Origin: Russula earlei
Lineage: Eukaryota; Basidiomycota; Agaricomycetes; Russulales; Russulaceae
Assembly (NCBI GenBank): GCA_025769875.1
Contig: JAGFNK010000130.1
Location: 52,640-116,639 of the forward strand
Direction: 5' to 3'
Length of the DNA stretch: 64,000 nt
Under the pieces are notes generated by a model. The model was not told the origin of the DNA. It searched no databases and worked only from the letters and a program-made list of their open reading frames with translations. Both the position numbers and the translations under genes were made by a program. Shown here in pieces: positions 45,746 through 56,964 of this stretch; within the stretch, counting starts at the first letter, position 1, and each line of letters opens with the position of its first letter.

Positions 45746-47043
45746 TCAGCCCTGAACGCCGACACTGTAGTTCGATAGGGACGACAGCAGATAGCTGAGC
45801 ACGTCGCCTGAAGCACCGTCAGGTGCCAAAACGTCCATCTCATCGGCGTCGCGATAAACTCTATCTATGTACTCAGCAGAGCCGGATAGTTTGGCAACCT
45901 TGCAACAAGTAGCGTGCAAGGTAAGCAGCTCAGGCGAGGGAACTGGAAGGTGTTCAGGATCCCTGGTTGAAAAGGTGACGAATTGCTGAAAGTTCGGGGG
46001 CACCCGGCCGTAATATTTGACCTCATAATGATCTTTTTGTGACTAGGGTCACAATGAATCCTGTAGTTCAGGGAAAACACAACAGTACCAGAACTCACCG
46101 TGGCTTCGAAGTAGAGTTCCAGTCGATCAAATCTGTCGTGCACATCCTTTTGCAAAGTCATGACATTTGTCAATGAATGAACCTTTTCCCCATTGAACTT
46201 AGTGATGTCGTAATGAAATCGCTGAAGGACGGCCAGTAGAGTAGCGGAAAAGTCAAGCTATAATTCTACGGGTGAGATGCTCATTATACGGTATGCACCT
46301 GTGGTTACGCACTTTGGAATTCTCTCCAGATTTAGGGACCAAGCCAAAGAATGTAGCCTCTGGAATGATATGGGCGCACTCTGTATATATTCCGGGGGAG
46401 GACTGCTCAAATTGGGCAATGTTATCCTCAGGGGCGTCAAGGTCAATAAGACCCGTTACGATACATCTCCAATTGTCCCGTATGAGAGCCTGTGAAAGGA
46501 AAATAATGAGCGGAGGGACGAGGAATAAGTTGCGGTCATATACTGGCTTTACGTTTGGCATCGTGGTGATTCTTGGGGGCCACAGAAATGTCGACTTTGA
46601 TCTGATTCTTCACAGCCTCAAAGGAGGGTCTTGAGGGGTGCTCGCTGGGTTTTGGCGTTCGGCCTTTATATTTCTTGACTGGATAAAAACAGAAGACAGA
46701 AGGTAGATTAGCACTGAGGCTCAGGGAGTGAAGGTGGCAAAAGGATGCAGAAGGATGACTTACAAGGCATGATGAGGTAACATTCAAAAAATTGACCAAC
46801 GTCGGTGAGGTCGCTCTCATTCTTGCGTGAGTGTATACACTTCACGACTTCATGGCGAACAGCGCGATTGGGCGCATAGAGAAGCAAGAAGCCGAGAATC
46901 CGGACGTAGCGCAGCTTGTTCTCGTAGGCAGCGAGTTTCTCCTCTTGATCGAGGCAAACATTATAAGCACTGAGGTAGTTGGGATCCTCATTGGCGATAC
47001 ATTTCACCAGGGGAGAGTCGATATTCGGAAGGGCAGTAGGCAT
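45746..47043 (-). CDS. HNH nuclease domain protein (HNH_2 type)
   Basis: Multi-exon gene of a family frequent in Agaricomycetes. The ATG at 47043 starts MPTALPNIDSPLVKCIANED, with a helical N-terminal part (KLRYVRILGFLLLYAPNRAV). An intron leads to KKYKGRTPKPSEHPSRPSFE. The nuclease core has LIRDNWRCIVTG, TECAHIIPEATFFGL, LTNVMTLQKDVHDRFDRLEL and YFEAT, giving the H (AHIIP), N (NVMTL) and H (DVH) of the fold. The C-terminus ends SNYSVGVQG at 45746. Introns are consistent with GT..AG and no stop is forced. Cellular role unknown. The gene sits alone among transposons and its frame appears intact. Confidence 0.78.
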
Positions 47044-47185
47044 AATAATGGCTTACGAAATGTCGAGTTGGTTGGGACGGGTTCTAACGAGAGTGCTATT
47101 CACCCAGCTGTGACGCAACCACGTGATTCGCAAACAACGCCAAAGTTCGTTACATTGCGGGCATTATTCCCACTGAAAGCCTACT

Positions 47186-48630
47186 TTTTTTTTTTTTTTT
47201 TTGAGAGAGAGAGAGAGAGGTGTTTTATTCCTAGGCCTGTTATCCTAAGTATTTAAGGTACTAAGATGTATGGAAAATGGGAATAAGTGCTGGGTAGCAG
47301 GAAATTTGCCATTAGCCCTACCCAGCATGCTGAGGCCAGGCCAGGAGGGTCCAGTTGTGAGGGAAAATGCAGAGTTATGCACATCCCTGGTGTTGGAATA
47401 GTGTGGGGCTCAGGAAAGGTGCTACCCTGGGGTCAGCAGTTGCCTCATACCCACTAAAACCTTACATCTTTCCATCCAGTCCTTCAGGAGATCCTAGCCT
47501 TGACTCAGGACTTCCTCCCAGGTGGCTCTGACCAGCAACCTGTTGGTTACATTTGATTTTTGTTGCAGTAAGTTTGTCATTTGTTAGTCTTCTGTTTATA
47601 GAATTCCTCCAGTGGGTCACTACTACTGCTCCCTCGTGTTGGCGGTTGTGGTAGGGTGCAATACTGTCTGGTGGCATTTAACAAAGTGTCAGTGTGGCTC
47701 GTTTGTGTCAGTTGTCCAATTGGGGCCTAGGTGGAGTGTGGTCAGGGGGTTGTGTCTTACATGGGGGTTTGTTGTGGATGTTTATTGTTGGGTGGCATGG
47801 GGGGGGGGGGGGGGGGTGTTCCCCAGTCAGAGGGTCAGGCAGGTAAAATGCAGGGGGTTGTTGTGTTCATGCACACAGGGCTCAGGTTGTGCATTGGGTC
47901 TCCAGGCAGATAGTCTCATCAGTGGAGTTTGGTTTCCACTGGGCTCTCCAGTGTTAAGATCTGACTGATCTTGTTACTGACTCTTAGTGAAAGAGTTGCT
48001 TGATATAGTTCAAGCACTAGACTTTGAACCCTTTGATATTATCTCAGGAAGAATAGATGTAAGAGAAGAGAGGGGCCTCTTTCACTTAGAGTGATCACTG
48101 TAGTTTGTTTAGAGTGTTGACAAGATAATGGTTTCTTGTAAAAGAGTAAGTCGAGTGTAAGGCTCAACTTCTTGGTACAGCAGAGTAGTTATATGATATC
48201 TCAACAACAGCTGATCCAATTTGTACAAAACTTGGGGTGCACATAGCTAAGGACCAGTAGTATCCAAAAACGTAGAGTGCAATTTGAAAGTATCAGAAAT
48301 GACTCATGTGTGAGTCATCCTTTCCTAGTATCTGTCATCAAATGGTAAGCAGTGAGTAAGCAATCAGTAAGCTGACCACTAAGCAAATCACTAAGCAATC
48401 ACTAAGCAGAAGTAAGCACAGATGAGTAAGCACAAAGTAGTAACCAAAGCATAGGTAAGCAGATGAGAACACAAGAATCCTTAACAACAAGGGTATCATG
48501 TACAGTCTCATAGGTAGTTCATGAGTGGTAGGTGGGGCTGAGGATATTCAAGGTTATAAACCATCCTTGCCCCAGCTCGCATCATGGGAAAACTTCACCT
48601 GGTGGTGGTAGCAGAACAAGGAGCCCCCCC
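47186..48630 (-). mobile_element. Poly(A)-tailed retroposon with 13-bp target duplication
   Basis: On the minus strand the element begins with a G run (GGGGGGGCTCC, 48630) and ends AATAAAACACC, (CT)n and 17-18 A. Both sides carry CTGAAAGCCTACT (47173-47185 and 48631-48643), a 13-bp direct repeat. That layout fits a LINE/SINE-type retrotransposition. I found no reverse transcriptase; the longest minus frame (47462-47677) is unrecognised. An 18-G run lies near 47800. It could be a non-autonomous element or a processed transcript copy. Confidence 0.65.
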
Positions 48631-48909
48631 CTGAAAGCCTACTGTGCCTGCCACTATGATTAGGCTTGATCACATGATTTCCCAACACTGGCATTGATGA
48701 TAAAAGGCAAGGAGAATGCAGCAATTGGCATATGGGAACACTGGTCAGACAGGAGGCACATCAGGGGACTTTGAGAAGGGTCAGAAGACAATACAATCCA
48801 ATACATTTCCTGGCTCATTTTGGAGCCTTTTTATACATACTGGCTGGTATGCTATTTGTAAAGATGACAGACAGGAATGGATAAGTCAAGTCCACTAAAA
48901 CTCAACTTA

Positions 48910-51463
48910 TGTCAGGACTCACTGTTGAACAATCCTGTTCAAGAGTGAGGCAAGAACTGGGAGATGAGTCAACTGAGTTCCAAGACAAAGTTGGCAAAGA
49001 GTACAGTCCAAATGAGTAGCAGGTACCAGAGAGGGACTGGTATCGGCTGTGAGAGGTGATCACAAAGAGAAAGAGCCAGGGTGTGCTAGATAGGGCAGTC
49101 CTAAAGGAGTACCCTTGGTAATAGAGTGCTGCAAATCCAATGGACGGTCTGAAGACTGTCCACTACTTTATTGAGCACTTATATACTACAAGAGAACTGC
49201 TAAATAGGGAACAAGTCATAACCTTGTTATCAAGCACAATTGATGGATGAGTAAGAAGTTGGAGCATGCTTACTGAGCATGCTCAGTCATGCTCAGTAAG
49301 ATGCTGAGTAAGAAGGCTCCTATTGGTAAGTAACACTGGTTGGGAAATCAACTTATGTGAATGACAAAACTGTAACATTTTGAAAAACAAAATTTATTAT
49401 TTACAAATTTGTAGCAAACAATTTGTGAAAATTAATTTTATATTTTGTTACAATAAATTCCTGTTACAAAATGATGAAATAAGTAAATAGTATTGACAAG
49501 ATATTAGGACATACATTATATTAAAACAATTTTAACTTATTTTAAAATTTTGGGTGAAACAAAATTGTGAAAAAAATCAAAACTGCAAAATTTGGGTTTA
49601 TGAAAAAGGTGGAATAAAAATTGTGAAATTTTTGAAATTTTTGAAAAAGTTTTGTGACTTGAATAAAGATGTTAGGGAGATAAAGTTTTGTTATAATCAT
49701 TGATGAGAACAAAATCTAGCCCTATAGAAAACATAATGTTATCATTTTTAATGAAGAAAATTTTTGAATACATTTACAATTTTGTTAAAGGAAAAATCTT
49801 GACAAAACAGAATATGAAATCCCAAAGTTGTTTCATCATTTTGTCATTGGAATAAAGATGTCAGGGAGATAAAGTTTTGTTATAATCATTCATGACAACA
49901 AAATCTAGCATTTTAGAAAACATAATGTTAACATTTTTCATGCAGAAAATGTTTGAATACATTCACAATTTTGTCAAAGGAAAAATTGTGACAAAACTGA
50001 ATATGAAATCCTAAAGATGTTTCATCATTTTGCTTATAACATTTAGATATATTATGGTCAATTCTGAATGATGCTGGACATATATACACCACAAAAAGAG
50101 GCCATAAAGTTTGAGCTGAGCCATGACAGCACAAGTGACACAACTTTATGGCCTCTGTTTGTGGTGTATAGATGTCCAGCATCATTCAGAATTGACCATA
50201 ATATATCTAAATGTTATAAACAAAATGATGAAACATCTTTAGGGTTTCATATTCAGTTTTGTCACAATTTTTCCTTTGACAAAATCATGAATGTATTCAA
50301 AAATTTTCTGCATGAAAAATGTTAACATTATGTTTTCTAAAATGCTAGATTTTGTTGTCATGAATGATTATAACAAAACTTTATCTCCCTGACATCTTTA
50401 TTCCAATGACAAAATGATGAAACAACTTTGGGATTTCATATTCTGTTTTGTCAAGATTTTTCCTTTAACAAAATTGTAAATGTATTCAAAAATTTTCTTC
50501 ATTAAAAATGATAACATTATGTTTTCTATAGGGCTAGATTTTGTTCTCATCAATGATTATAACAAAACTTTATCTCCCTAACATCTTTATTCAAGTCACA
50601 AAACTTTTTCAAAAATTTCAAAAATTTCACAATTTTTATTCCACCTTTTTCATAAACCCAAATTTTGCAGTTTTGATTTTTTTCACAATTTTGTTTCACC
50701 CAAAATTTTAAAATAAGTTAAAATTGTTTTAATATAATGTATGTCCTAATATCTTGTCAATACTATTTACTTATTTCATCATTTTGTAACAGGAATTTAT
50801 TGTAACAAAATATAAAATTAATTTTCACAAATTGTTTGCTACAAATTTGTATGAAAATAATAAATTTTGTTTTTCAAAATGTTACAGTTTTGTCATTCAC
50901 ATAAGTTGATTTCCCAACCAGTGTAAGAGCCTTTACTGTCCATGTGTTCACTGCTTTAGTACATGTGCAAAACACCTGATTCATTTACTGTTCATTAGTT
51001 TAGGGCCGGTCATTTGAGGACTTGTAGTTTGGTTCAGGGAATAGAGTTGCCTATAAGGCCCCTTATATAGTTCTATTAGGGTCATTAGAGTCGACCCTAA
51101 TACTTCTATTAAGGTCCTTAGTATTGCTTTATAGTTTGTTCTAATGTTATTAGAGTTAGTCTAATAACACATTGTAATGCTTTTAGTATCTTGTTAGTGC
51201 CTCTTGTAGAGCACTTAGAGTTGTCCTAAAGGGTCCTTAGGGAGGCTATAACACTGTCCTTTATTGCTAAAAGGGTCGCCACTAAGTGGGGCTTGCTGTA
51301 TGTTGATTGTGCCAAGAATTGCTTGCATGACAATGCACACATGATATTGTGGACACCTCTACTCACCCCTTTTGTCCATGTGAACAGGGTGGCATCATAG
51401 AGGCTGGGTTTCCTCTAATAAGGAAGGGTCCTTCAAGGGCCCTCCCCAGGAAATGGTTCATGA
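48910..51463 (-). repeat. LTR of family 1, split by a palindromic DNA element
   Basis: Reads on the minus strand from TCATGAACCATTTCC (51463) to GAGTCCTGACA (48910). Without the inserted element (49334-50923 plus one TAA) it is about 960 bp, matching the other family 1 LTRs. Shared parts include CCCAGCCTCTATG, TATATAAG, and TCTTCAGACCGTCC at the expected RNA start. The outer flanks show no matching 5-mer, so it may be a solo LTR whose duplication has decayed. Confidence 0.82.
49334..50923. mobile_element. 1.59-kb palindromic DNA transposon remnant (TTA/TAA target)
   Basis: Two ~780-bp AT-rich arms (49334-50112 and 50139-50923) are almost exact reverse complements. The ends are CACTGGTTGGGAAATC. 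It is flanked by TAA on both sides (49331-49333 and 50924-50926). Comparison with the uninterrupted LTR at 55330-55375 shows a single TTA at this point, which supports a 3-bp duplication as in PIF/Harbinger elements. Each arm contains a ~187-bp unit repeated twice (starting near 49662 and 49850). No transposase. Confidence 0.85.
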
Positions 51464-52255
51464 AGGTGAAACATATTGACCCCTGAATCAACTCAGCTCA
51501 GATTACAAATTATTTTAAAACAATTGATTGATTGTTGCCCTCTCCTCATGCATTGCATTATTGTAAATATGTCAACCCAAACAATTGGAAATTAGTTGAA
51601 TGCTTAAAAGAGGGCAGCTCAGTTCCCAAGTTATGTAACCTAAGATGCAACATGAGTTGCCCCAAATCACCAGTGGGATCATATACACTTAATTCACCTG
51701 ATCAATTTAGCCTTAGCAGACTTGGATAAACTTAACACAATGGCATATGTTAATACATTGAATAAATCAAGACATAAAGTGTGTCCACAAATATGACCCC
51801 AAATTTTAAATGTGAATGGTCTACTCATTACATGGTGATAATTGGCTGATGGGGATCAATTGCCCTGATGACAGAGACTGACCACACAGATTAAACTCAA
51901 TGTGAAGATCTGGGCTTTACATTTTGTTGCAATTTTACTTGAGCCAAATAACATAGTTAGCCATCATTTTTCACACTTATAATTGAATCTTGTTTGTATT
52001 TTCCCACTAAGAACCAAGTCTGTGTTAAAGGCAACTGGCTGTGGATGTCTGATGCCCTTGTTGCGAGAACTCAAAAGGAATCAAATGTGCAACCTGTTCA
52101 TATGAATCCAAACCACAACAAAAAAGTCTAAGCCCAGATACTTAGCTAAATGCAAGAATACAATCATCTAATATGCCCCCTGAGTTGAGCTAGCTACAAT
52201 GGAGAAAAGATACATTCTGAGTATGTGTGACACTGTGTGATGATGTACTAAAAAC
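51464..52255. other. AT-rich stretch with no recognisable gene
   Basis: Only short frames, for example plus 51532-51729, which I do not recognise. It may be non-coding sequence of the element whose gag-like ORF lies to the right. Confidence 0.35.
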
Positions 52256-53914
52256 TTACTCTGGACAGCCTTGTGAATGAGCCAAAAAGCTATGCCTGGA
52301 AGATGAAGGTCCAGAAGGTGGAAAATAGTCCTCTATGCATTTTGTTGGACATTTCAGGCTCCTTTGCTGCATTGCTATCTTGAGCCTTGCACTTGTGGCT
52401 GCTCCTTGTTGGATCATGACCAAGGATGCTCTTGTATTGGCTGCCATCCTCTTTGAGCTGATTGTCAGATTTCAGTTTCCATTCTATGAGTTCCAAGACC
52501 CATTTGGAAGAACTGCATTTCTTGTGAGTGTCTAGGGTCTCCTTACTGGGCTCCTTCTCTTGAGGTTTTCATGGCTCCAAATCTACATTAAAACCATGAT
52601 AAAAGTGTCCAAAAAGGGTGCACAACTCTTCAATGATCTTGCTGCATGGTGACTCAAGAGTCTTCCAGATCAAGTCCTTGCTGAACACTCTTGGTCAAGC
52701 ATCTGAACATGAGTGTTTTGAGCCTTTTGCATCTGAATTGAGGTGGCAGTTGTGGCTGCTTGTGCTGCAGAAGACACAAAGGCAGTGATCAGCGATGGTG
52801 ACAATGGAGGAGGTGAGGGCAATGGGGAAATGGAGGCGATGGAGATGAGGGTGGCAGTGATGAGATGGTGGCTGTGTGGTGGTTGGTGGCATGGTTGTCT
52901 CCATTGCAGGTGGTGGCAGCAGGTGTGGATAAGGAGTGGAGGCATAGGTGGTGAGGACTTGAGAAGGAGGATACATGGGGTGGCTTGTGTGGGGGTGGCA
53001 TTTGTCATCTTGTGACAGTGGTGGTGGGGTTGTCTCCACTGCAGGTGTTGGCAGCAGATGTGGGTGATAGTGCATGAATGGAAGGGGAGGCAATGTGAGA
53101 GGCAACATGCGGTGTGCTGTTGGTGTCAGCAGCTGCTTCTCCTGCAGTGGTGGTGTGTGGTGGTGGTTTCTGCTCCTGTTGTTGCATACTGTGGCTAAGT
53201 TCATGGCCAGGGTCTTCTTGGTCTTCTGGGGTAGAGCTGGTGGCATGGGGGTGGCAATGGTGCTGCAATGCTGGTGTCATGCAAAACTGAGACTGATGTG
53301 GTGGGTGCTGAGACAAAGATTGAGGGTGAGACCAAGGAGGCGGGCAGCAGACAGAACTGGTGCAACAGTGAAAACAGACAGAGTGGAGGCAACAGCAGAG
53401 AGTGTGGTGGCAGGAAGGGAGAGGGCAGATGGCAAGGACAAGTGGTGGTGGCAATGAAGGTGGCTAGGAATGAGACAACTGTGGCTGAGGGCATGGCAGA
53501 GGCAGCAGCTGGTGATGCTGGAAATACTGCAGGCTGGGCTGAACTGATGAGTGTGGGTGAGGCTAAGATGGAGGCTGATGTGAAGTCAGCAGCTGGCATG
53601 ACTGAAACTACTGTGGTGGTGGACAAGGTAATGGATGAGGCTGAGGGCAACAAAACAACTGAGGGCGTGGGAGCAGATGAGATGAAGGCAGGGGTGGCAG
53701 ATGAAGCTGTGACTGAGATGGGTGGGGTTGAGACCACAGAGATGGGGACAGTGGGAGTGATGGGAGCAGCAGGCAATGCTGAGATGACAGGGGCAGTGGC
53801 AGCTGCAGATGAGACTAAGGTGGCAGTGATGGTGAAGGTGGGTGATGCTGGGACAGCAAGGGCAGGTGGGGCTGAAGCGATGACAGCTGGTGAGTCAAAG
53901 ATGGTGGTGGTGAA

Positions 53915-55768
53915 TGTCATGAACCATTTCCTGGAGAAGGCCCTGGAAGGACCCTTCCTTATTAGAGAAAACCCAGCCTCTATGGTGTCACCCTGTTCAC
54001 ACAGACAAAAGGGGTGAGTAGAGGTGTCCACAATATCACACATGCATTGTCATGCAAGCAATGATTCTTGGCACAATCAACATACAGCAAGCCCCACTTA
54101 GTGGCAACCCTTTTAGCAATAAAGGACAGTATTATAGCCTCTCTAAAGACCCTTTATGATGACTCTAAGTGCTCTACAAGAGGCACTAACAAGACACTAA
54201 CAGCCCTATGATGCATTATTAGTGTTACACCATTTTCCTTTTATGTTTACTTCTTACCTTTCGCTATGGACTGCTTGCTTTCCTACATCCCTTTACTTAC
54301 TGGTCTTGTGATCTCTTACGTCTTGTGATCCTTTCTGTGTTATCATGTGATCCATACATGTTCAGGTAACACTGGATTGCTGTTACTTTCCCTTTGTTTG
54401 GTTCTCTTTCCATTTATATTCACTTCTTAGTTTTGACTGTGCAATGCTGCGCACTTACTGTGCAGCACAGTTACTTGGTGCTGACTCATTTGTGGCCTCA
54501 TTCCTCTGACTCCTACTTATTATGACTCCTACTATACTAGTAGCACAGTCAAAGTGCAGCTATTGCTGCACTTCTCCTGTATATATAAGCTCAGCACTTT
54601 GTGACCAAAGCCCTAAGCTTGGTCTCTTGTAGAATCCAACCTACTCTTGTCCAACATATTCTTCTGCAACCCACTTCACTCCTAACCCTCAAACCACATC
54701 CACCTCTCCATTTCATCAACTCTTCACACACCATCCACCATCTACTCTTCACCTTTCCCTTCCTTCCCTAAGAGTCTCTCTTCACTCCCCTGAGAAGAGC
54801 TCTCCTCCTTTAAGACCTACCTTCCTCTACTCACTCTGCGTTGTTCAAGGTCCCCAATGGACTTGAACGCATATAGCTAGTGGAACCAGCCCTAGTCTAT
54901 CCCATTACAAACTTACCCTAGCTTCTCAATGGACCAAGTTGTACTAGGAAGGGTCTATTGGCCATAACCTGCTTAGCATAAAACACTTCAACTGCTGCAG
55001 GGATCCTTACTCTTTCTACATGGGAACCAGCCCGTTTCTTGAACACCTCTCTATCATTGATTTATCTTTACACTTGTGAACTGACATGGCTAGTTACCGT
55101 GACAATTAGACTAAGTCTAATAACCTTAGAACAAACTATGAAGCAATACTATGGACCTTAATATAAGTATTAGGGTTGACTCTAATGACCCTAATAGAAC
55201 TATATAAGGGGCCTTATAAGCAGCTGTATTCCTTGGACCAGACTACAAGTCCTCAAATGACCGGCCCTAAACTAACTAACAGGAAATGAATTAGGTGCTT
55301 TGCATGTGTACTAAAGCAGTAAACACATGGACAGTAAAGGCTCTTACTCATCAGTATGAGCCTTCTTACTCAGTGGCTTACTGAGCATGACTGAGCATGC
55401 TCAGTAAGCACACTCTGACTTCTTACTCATCTGTCTATTGTGCTTGATAACAAGGTTAAGACTTGTTCCCTATCTAGCAATCCTCTTGTAGTATATAAGC
55501 ACTCAATAAAGTAGCAGACAGTCTTCAGAATGTCCATTTGTTTATGGCAATCTCTACCCTTGGGATACTCCTTTAAGGACCATCCCCTTGTGATCATTCT
55601 GGCCTCTTCCCTGCATACCTTCTCAATACTACCAGTAACCATACCTCTTTGGTACTTGGTATTGCTTTGGACCCTGCTTCTTGCTCACACCATCTTGGAC
55701 ATCTATCAACTCGTCTTTGAACTTATCCCTCACTCTTGAACTGGATTGTTCAACAGTGAGTCTTGACA
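53915..55768 (+). repeat. Solo LTR, family 1, itself split by another LTR
   Basis: TGTCATGAACC..GAGTCTTGACA, flanked by GTGAA on both sides (53910-53914 and 55769-55773), a 5-bp target duplication. Without the nested LTR it is 967 bp. It keeps GTATATAAGCAC near 55490 and the start-site hairpin in degenerate form. It interrupts a Pro/Ala-rich minus-strand ORF. Confidence 0.9.
54223..55104 (+). repeat. Solo LTR, family 3, inserted in a family 1 LTR
   Basis: 882 bp, TGTTACACC..GTTACCGTGACA, flanked by ATTAG (54218-54222 and 55105-55109). It holds TATATATAAGC near 54580 followed by CCCTAAGCTTGGTCTCTTGT, closely matching CCCTAAGCTTGTTCTCTTGT at the RNA start of gypsy B. So it is a relative of the gypsy B LTR. 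Confidence 0.9.
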
Positions 55769-56391
55769 GTGAATGAGGTGATGGGAATGGTGGATGAGGT
55801 GGGAGCCGCAGGGACAATGGGAGCAGGTGACATGAAGGCAATGATGGACAATGCAGGGACAATGGTAGGAGCTGGTGTGGGCATGGGGTAGATGTAAATG
55901 TCTTCATTTTTGTCAGTCATCGCAAGAACCAAGTTCATGTTCCCACTGAATGTCACAAGGGTCTTGAGAGAAGATGTTGACCATGGTATTGAATACCTCT
56001 CAATGTTCAGAATATATTCTTTGTCGCTCATCCATATGCCAGGGGCCAAGCTGTCGTGAGATCATCTTGCAATCATCTGGGTGGAGTCCTAACCAGAACA
56101 GCTTGTTGTAGTCTTTGTGGGACAGTTGGCCTGCTTGTACAAGAGGAGTGCATAATGCTTTGAAGACCCAGTTGTGCTTGAAGATGTCTTCCTGGTCGCA
56201 CATATGAAGACTCAATGAGGAGTCCAGAAAGAGTTTGATATCCTGGTCATAATAGTGGTCTGGAATCAGCATGATGGAGGGAGCAGCTGCAACTGTGGGT
56301 GTGGAGGGTCAAATGCAAGTTGGAAGGGGGCAGCATGACTGATGTGGCTGAGACAGTGGGCATGATGGGAATGAGGGCAAAGGATGGTCAG

Positions 56392-56888
56392 TGTCACAAG
56401 TACCGGTTCCTCGGACCGAATCGGCAACCGGACAAGCCTACCCGGACAAAGCCTCACGATTCCCGCGCATTCGTATGACTCACTTAGCCTCACATGTACC
56501 ACCACTTTCCAGCGTGTTCTAGTTTCGATCGTCTCACTGCTACCTCATGTCTGCTATTTGATATAGGACATAATTGTCTATATAAACCTGTCAGTAACAG
56601 AGAACAAGCCCTAAGCTTGTTCTCTTGTGAAATATCACTGGATTCTAGCTTCGGGACTGTAGGCTTGCAGGGAATCAAGCAATCGACTCGAAAACACTTT
56701 CCACTCTCTAAAGTCTTCGAACGCGAAGACTTTTCTGTCATATTTCCTCTCCGCGGAACACACTAGCTTTAGCTGTGTCGTTGCTGAGATCCCCGAACTT
56801 CGCAAGAACTTAACAGTCTCGCTCGACTCAGTGCGCACGTCTCGTGCGTGAAACGATTTGTCAGCGACACCGCCCCCAGTCGGTGACA
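56392..56888 (+). repeat. 5' LTR of gypsy B
   Basis: 497 bp, TGTCACAAG..TCGGTGACA. TATATAAA box at 56579-56586. A 10-bp stem hairpin, GAGAACAAGC (56600-56609) with GCTTGTTCTC (56615-56624), covers the expected transcription start. Confidence 0.92.
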
Positions 56889-56890
56889 TT

Positions 56891-56902
56891 AGAACAAGCT
56901 TA
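56891..56902 (+). other. Gypsy B self-primer binding site
   Basis: AGAACAAGCTTA, two bases after the 5' LTR. It is the exact reverse complement of TAAGCTTGTTCT at 56612-56623 in the LTR, which starts about 26 bp downstream of the TATATAAA box. It does not resemble a tRNA 3' end, which would begin TGG. This is the Tf1 self-priming arrangement. Confidence 0.75.
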
Positions 56903-56964
56903 CCACTCGAACCCTTGACCCCGAACCACACTGCTTACCGAGAAATATATCGATTTCTTCCAAC

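Larger units (their letters stand above)
52256..56272 (-). pseudogene. Gag-like ORF with Pro/Ala/Thr-rich tail, split by nested solo LTRs
   Basis: The N-terminal part on the minus strand reads LCTPLVQAGQLSHKDYNKLF, WLGLHPDDCKMISRQLGPWH, ILNIERYSIPW. This resembles the gag-type region of some basidiomycete retroelement proteins (QGR..xxxxx.YYWxGLP), from memory. Next comes a Pro/Ala-rich segment (MSPAPIVPAAPTSSTIPITS). The LTR at 53915-55768 interrupts it, and the same kind of sequence resumes (PAVIASAPPALAVPASPTFT) to about 53200, then shifts frame (SPTSAANTCSGDNPTTTVTR) and fades by 52256. Related sequence lies in the foldback arms (TSPAPIVPAVPA, SPTSTAITCSGEDLVAAPTR). No RT is attached. Identity as gag is tentative. 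Confidence 0.5.

Noticed and set aside
47800..47818. 18-G run as a telomere-like or G-quadruplex element
   Set aside because: A single homopolymer within a retroposon, with no repeated G-tract pattern; noted only as a possible assembly weak point.
53268..54017. 249-codon plus-strand open frame, Glu/Ala/Gly/Met-rich
   Set aside because: Exact antisense of the Pro/Ala-rich gag-like frame and runs into an LTR; the minus-strand reading has relatives elsewhere in the window.
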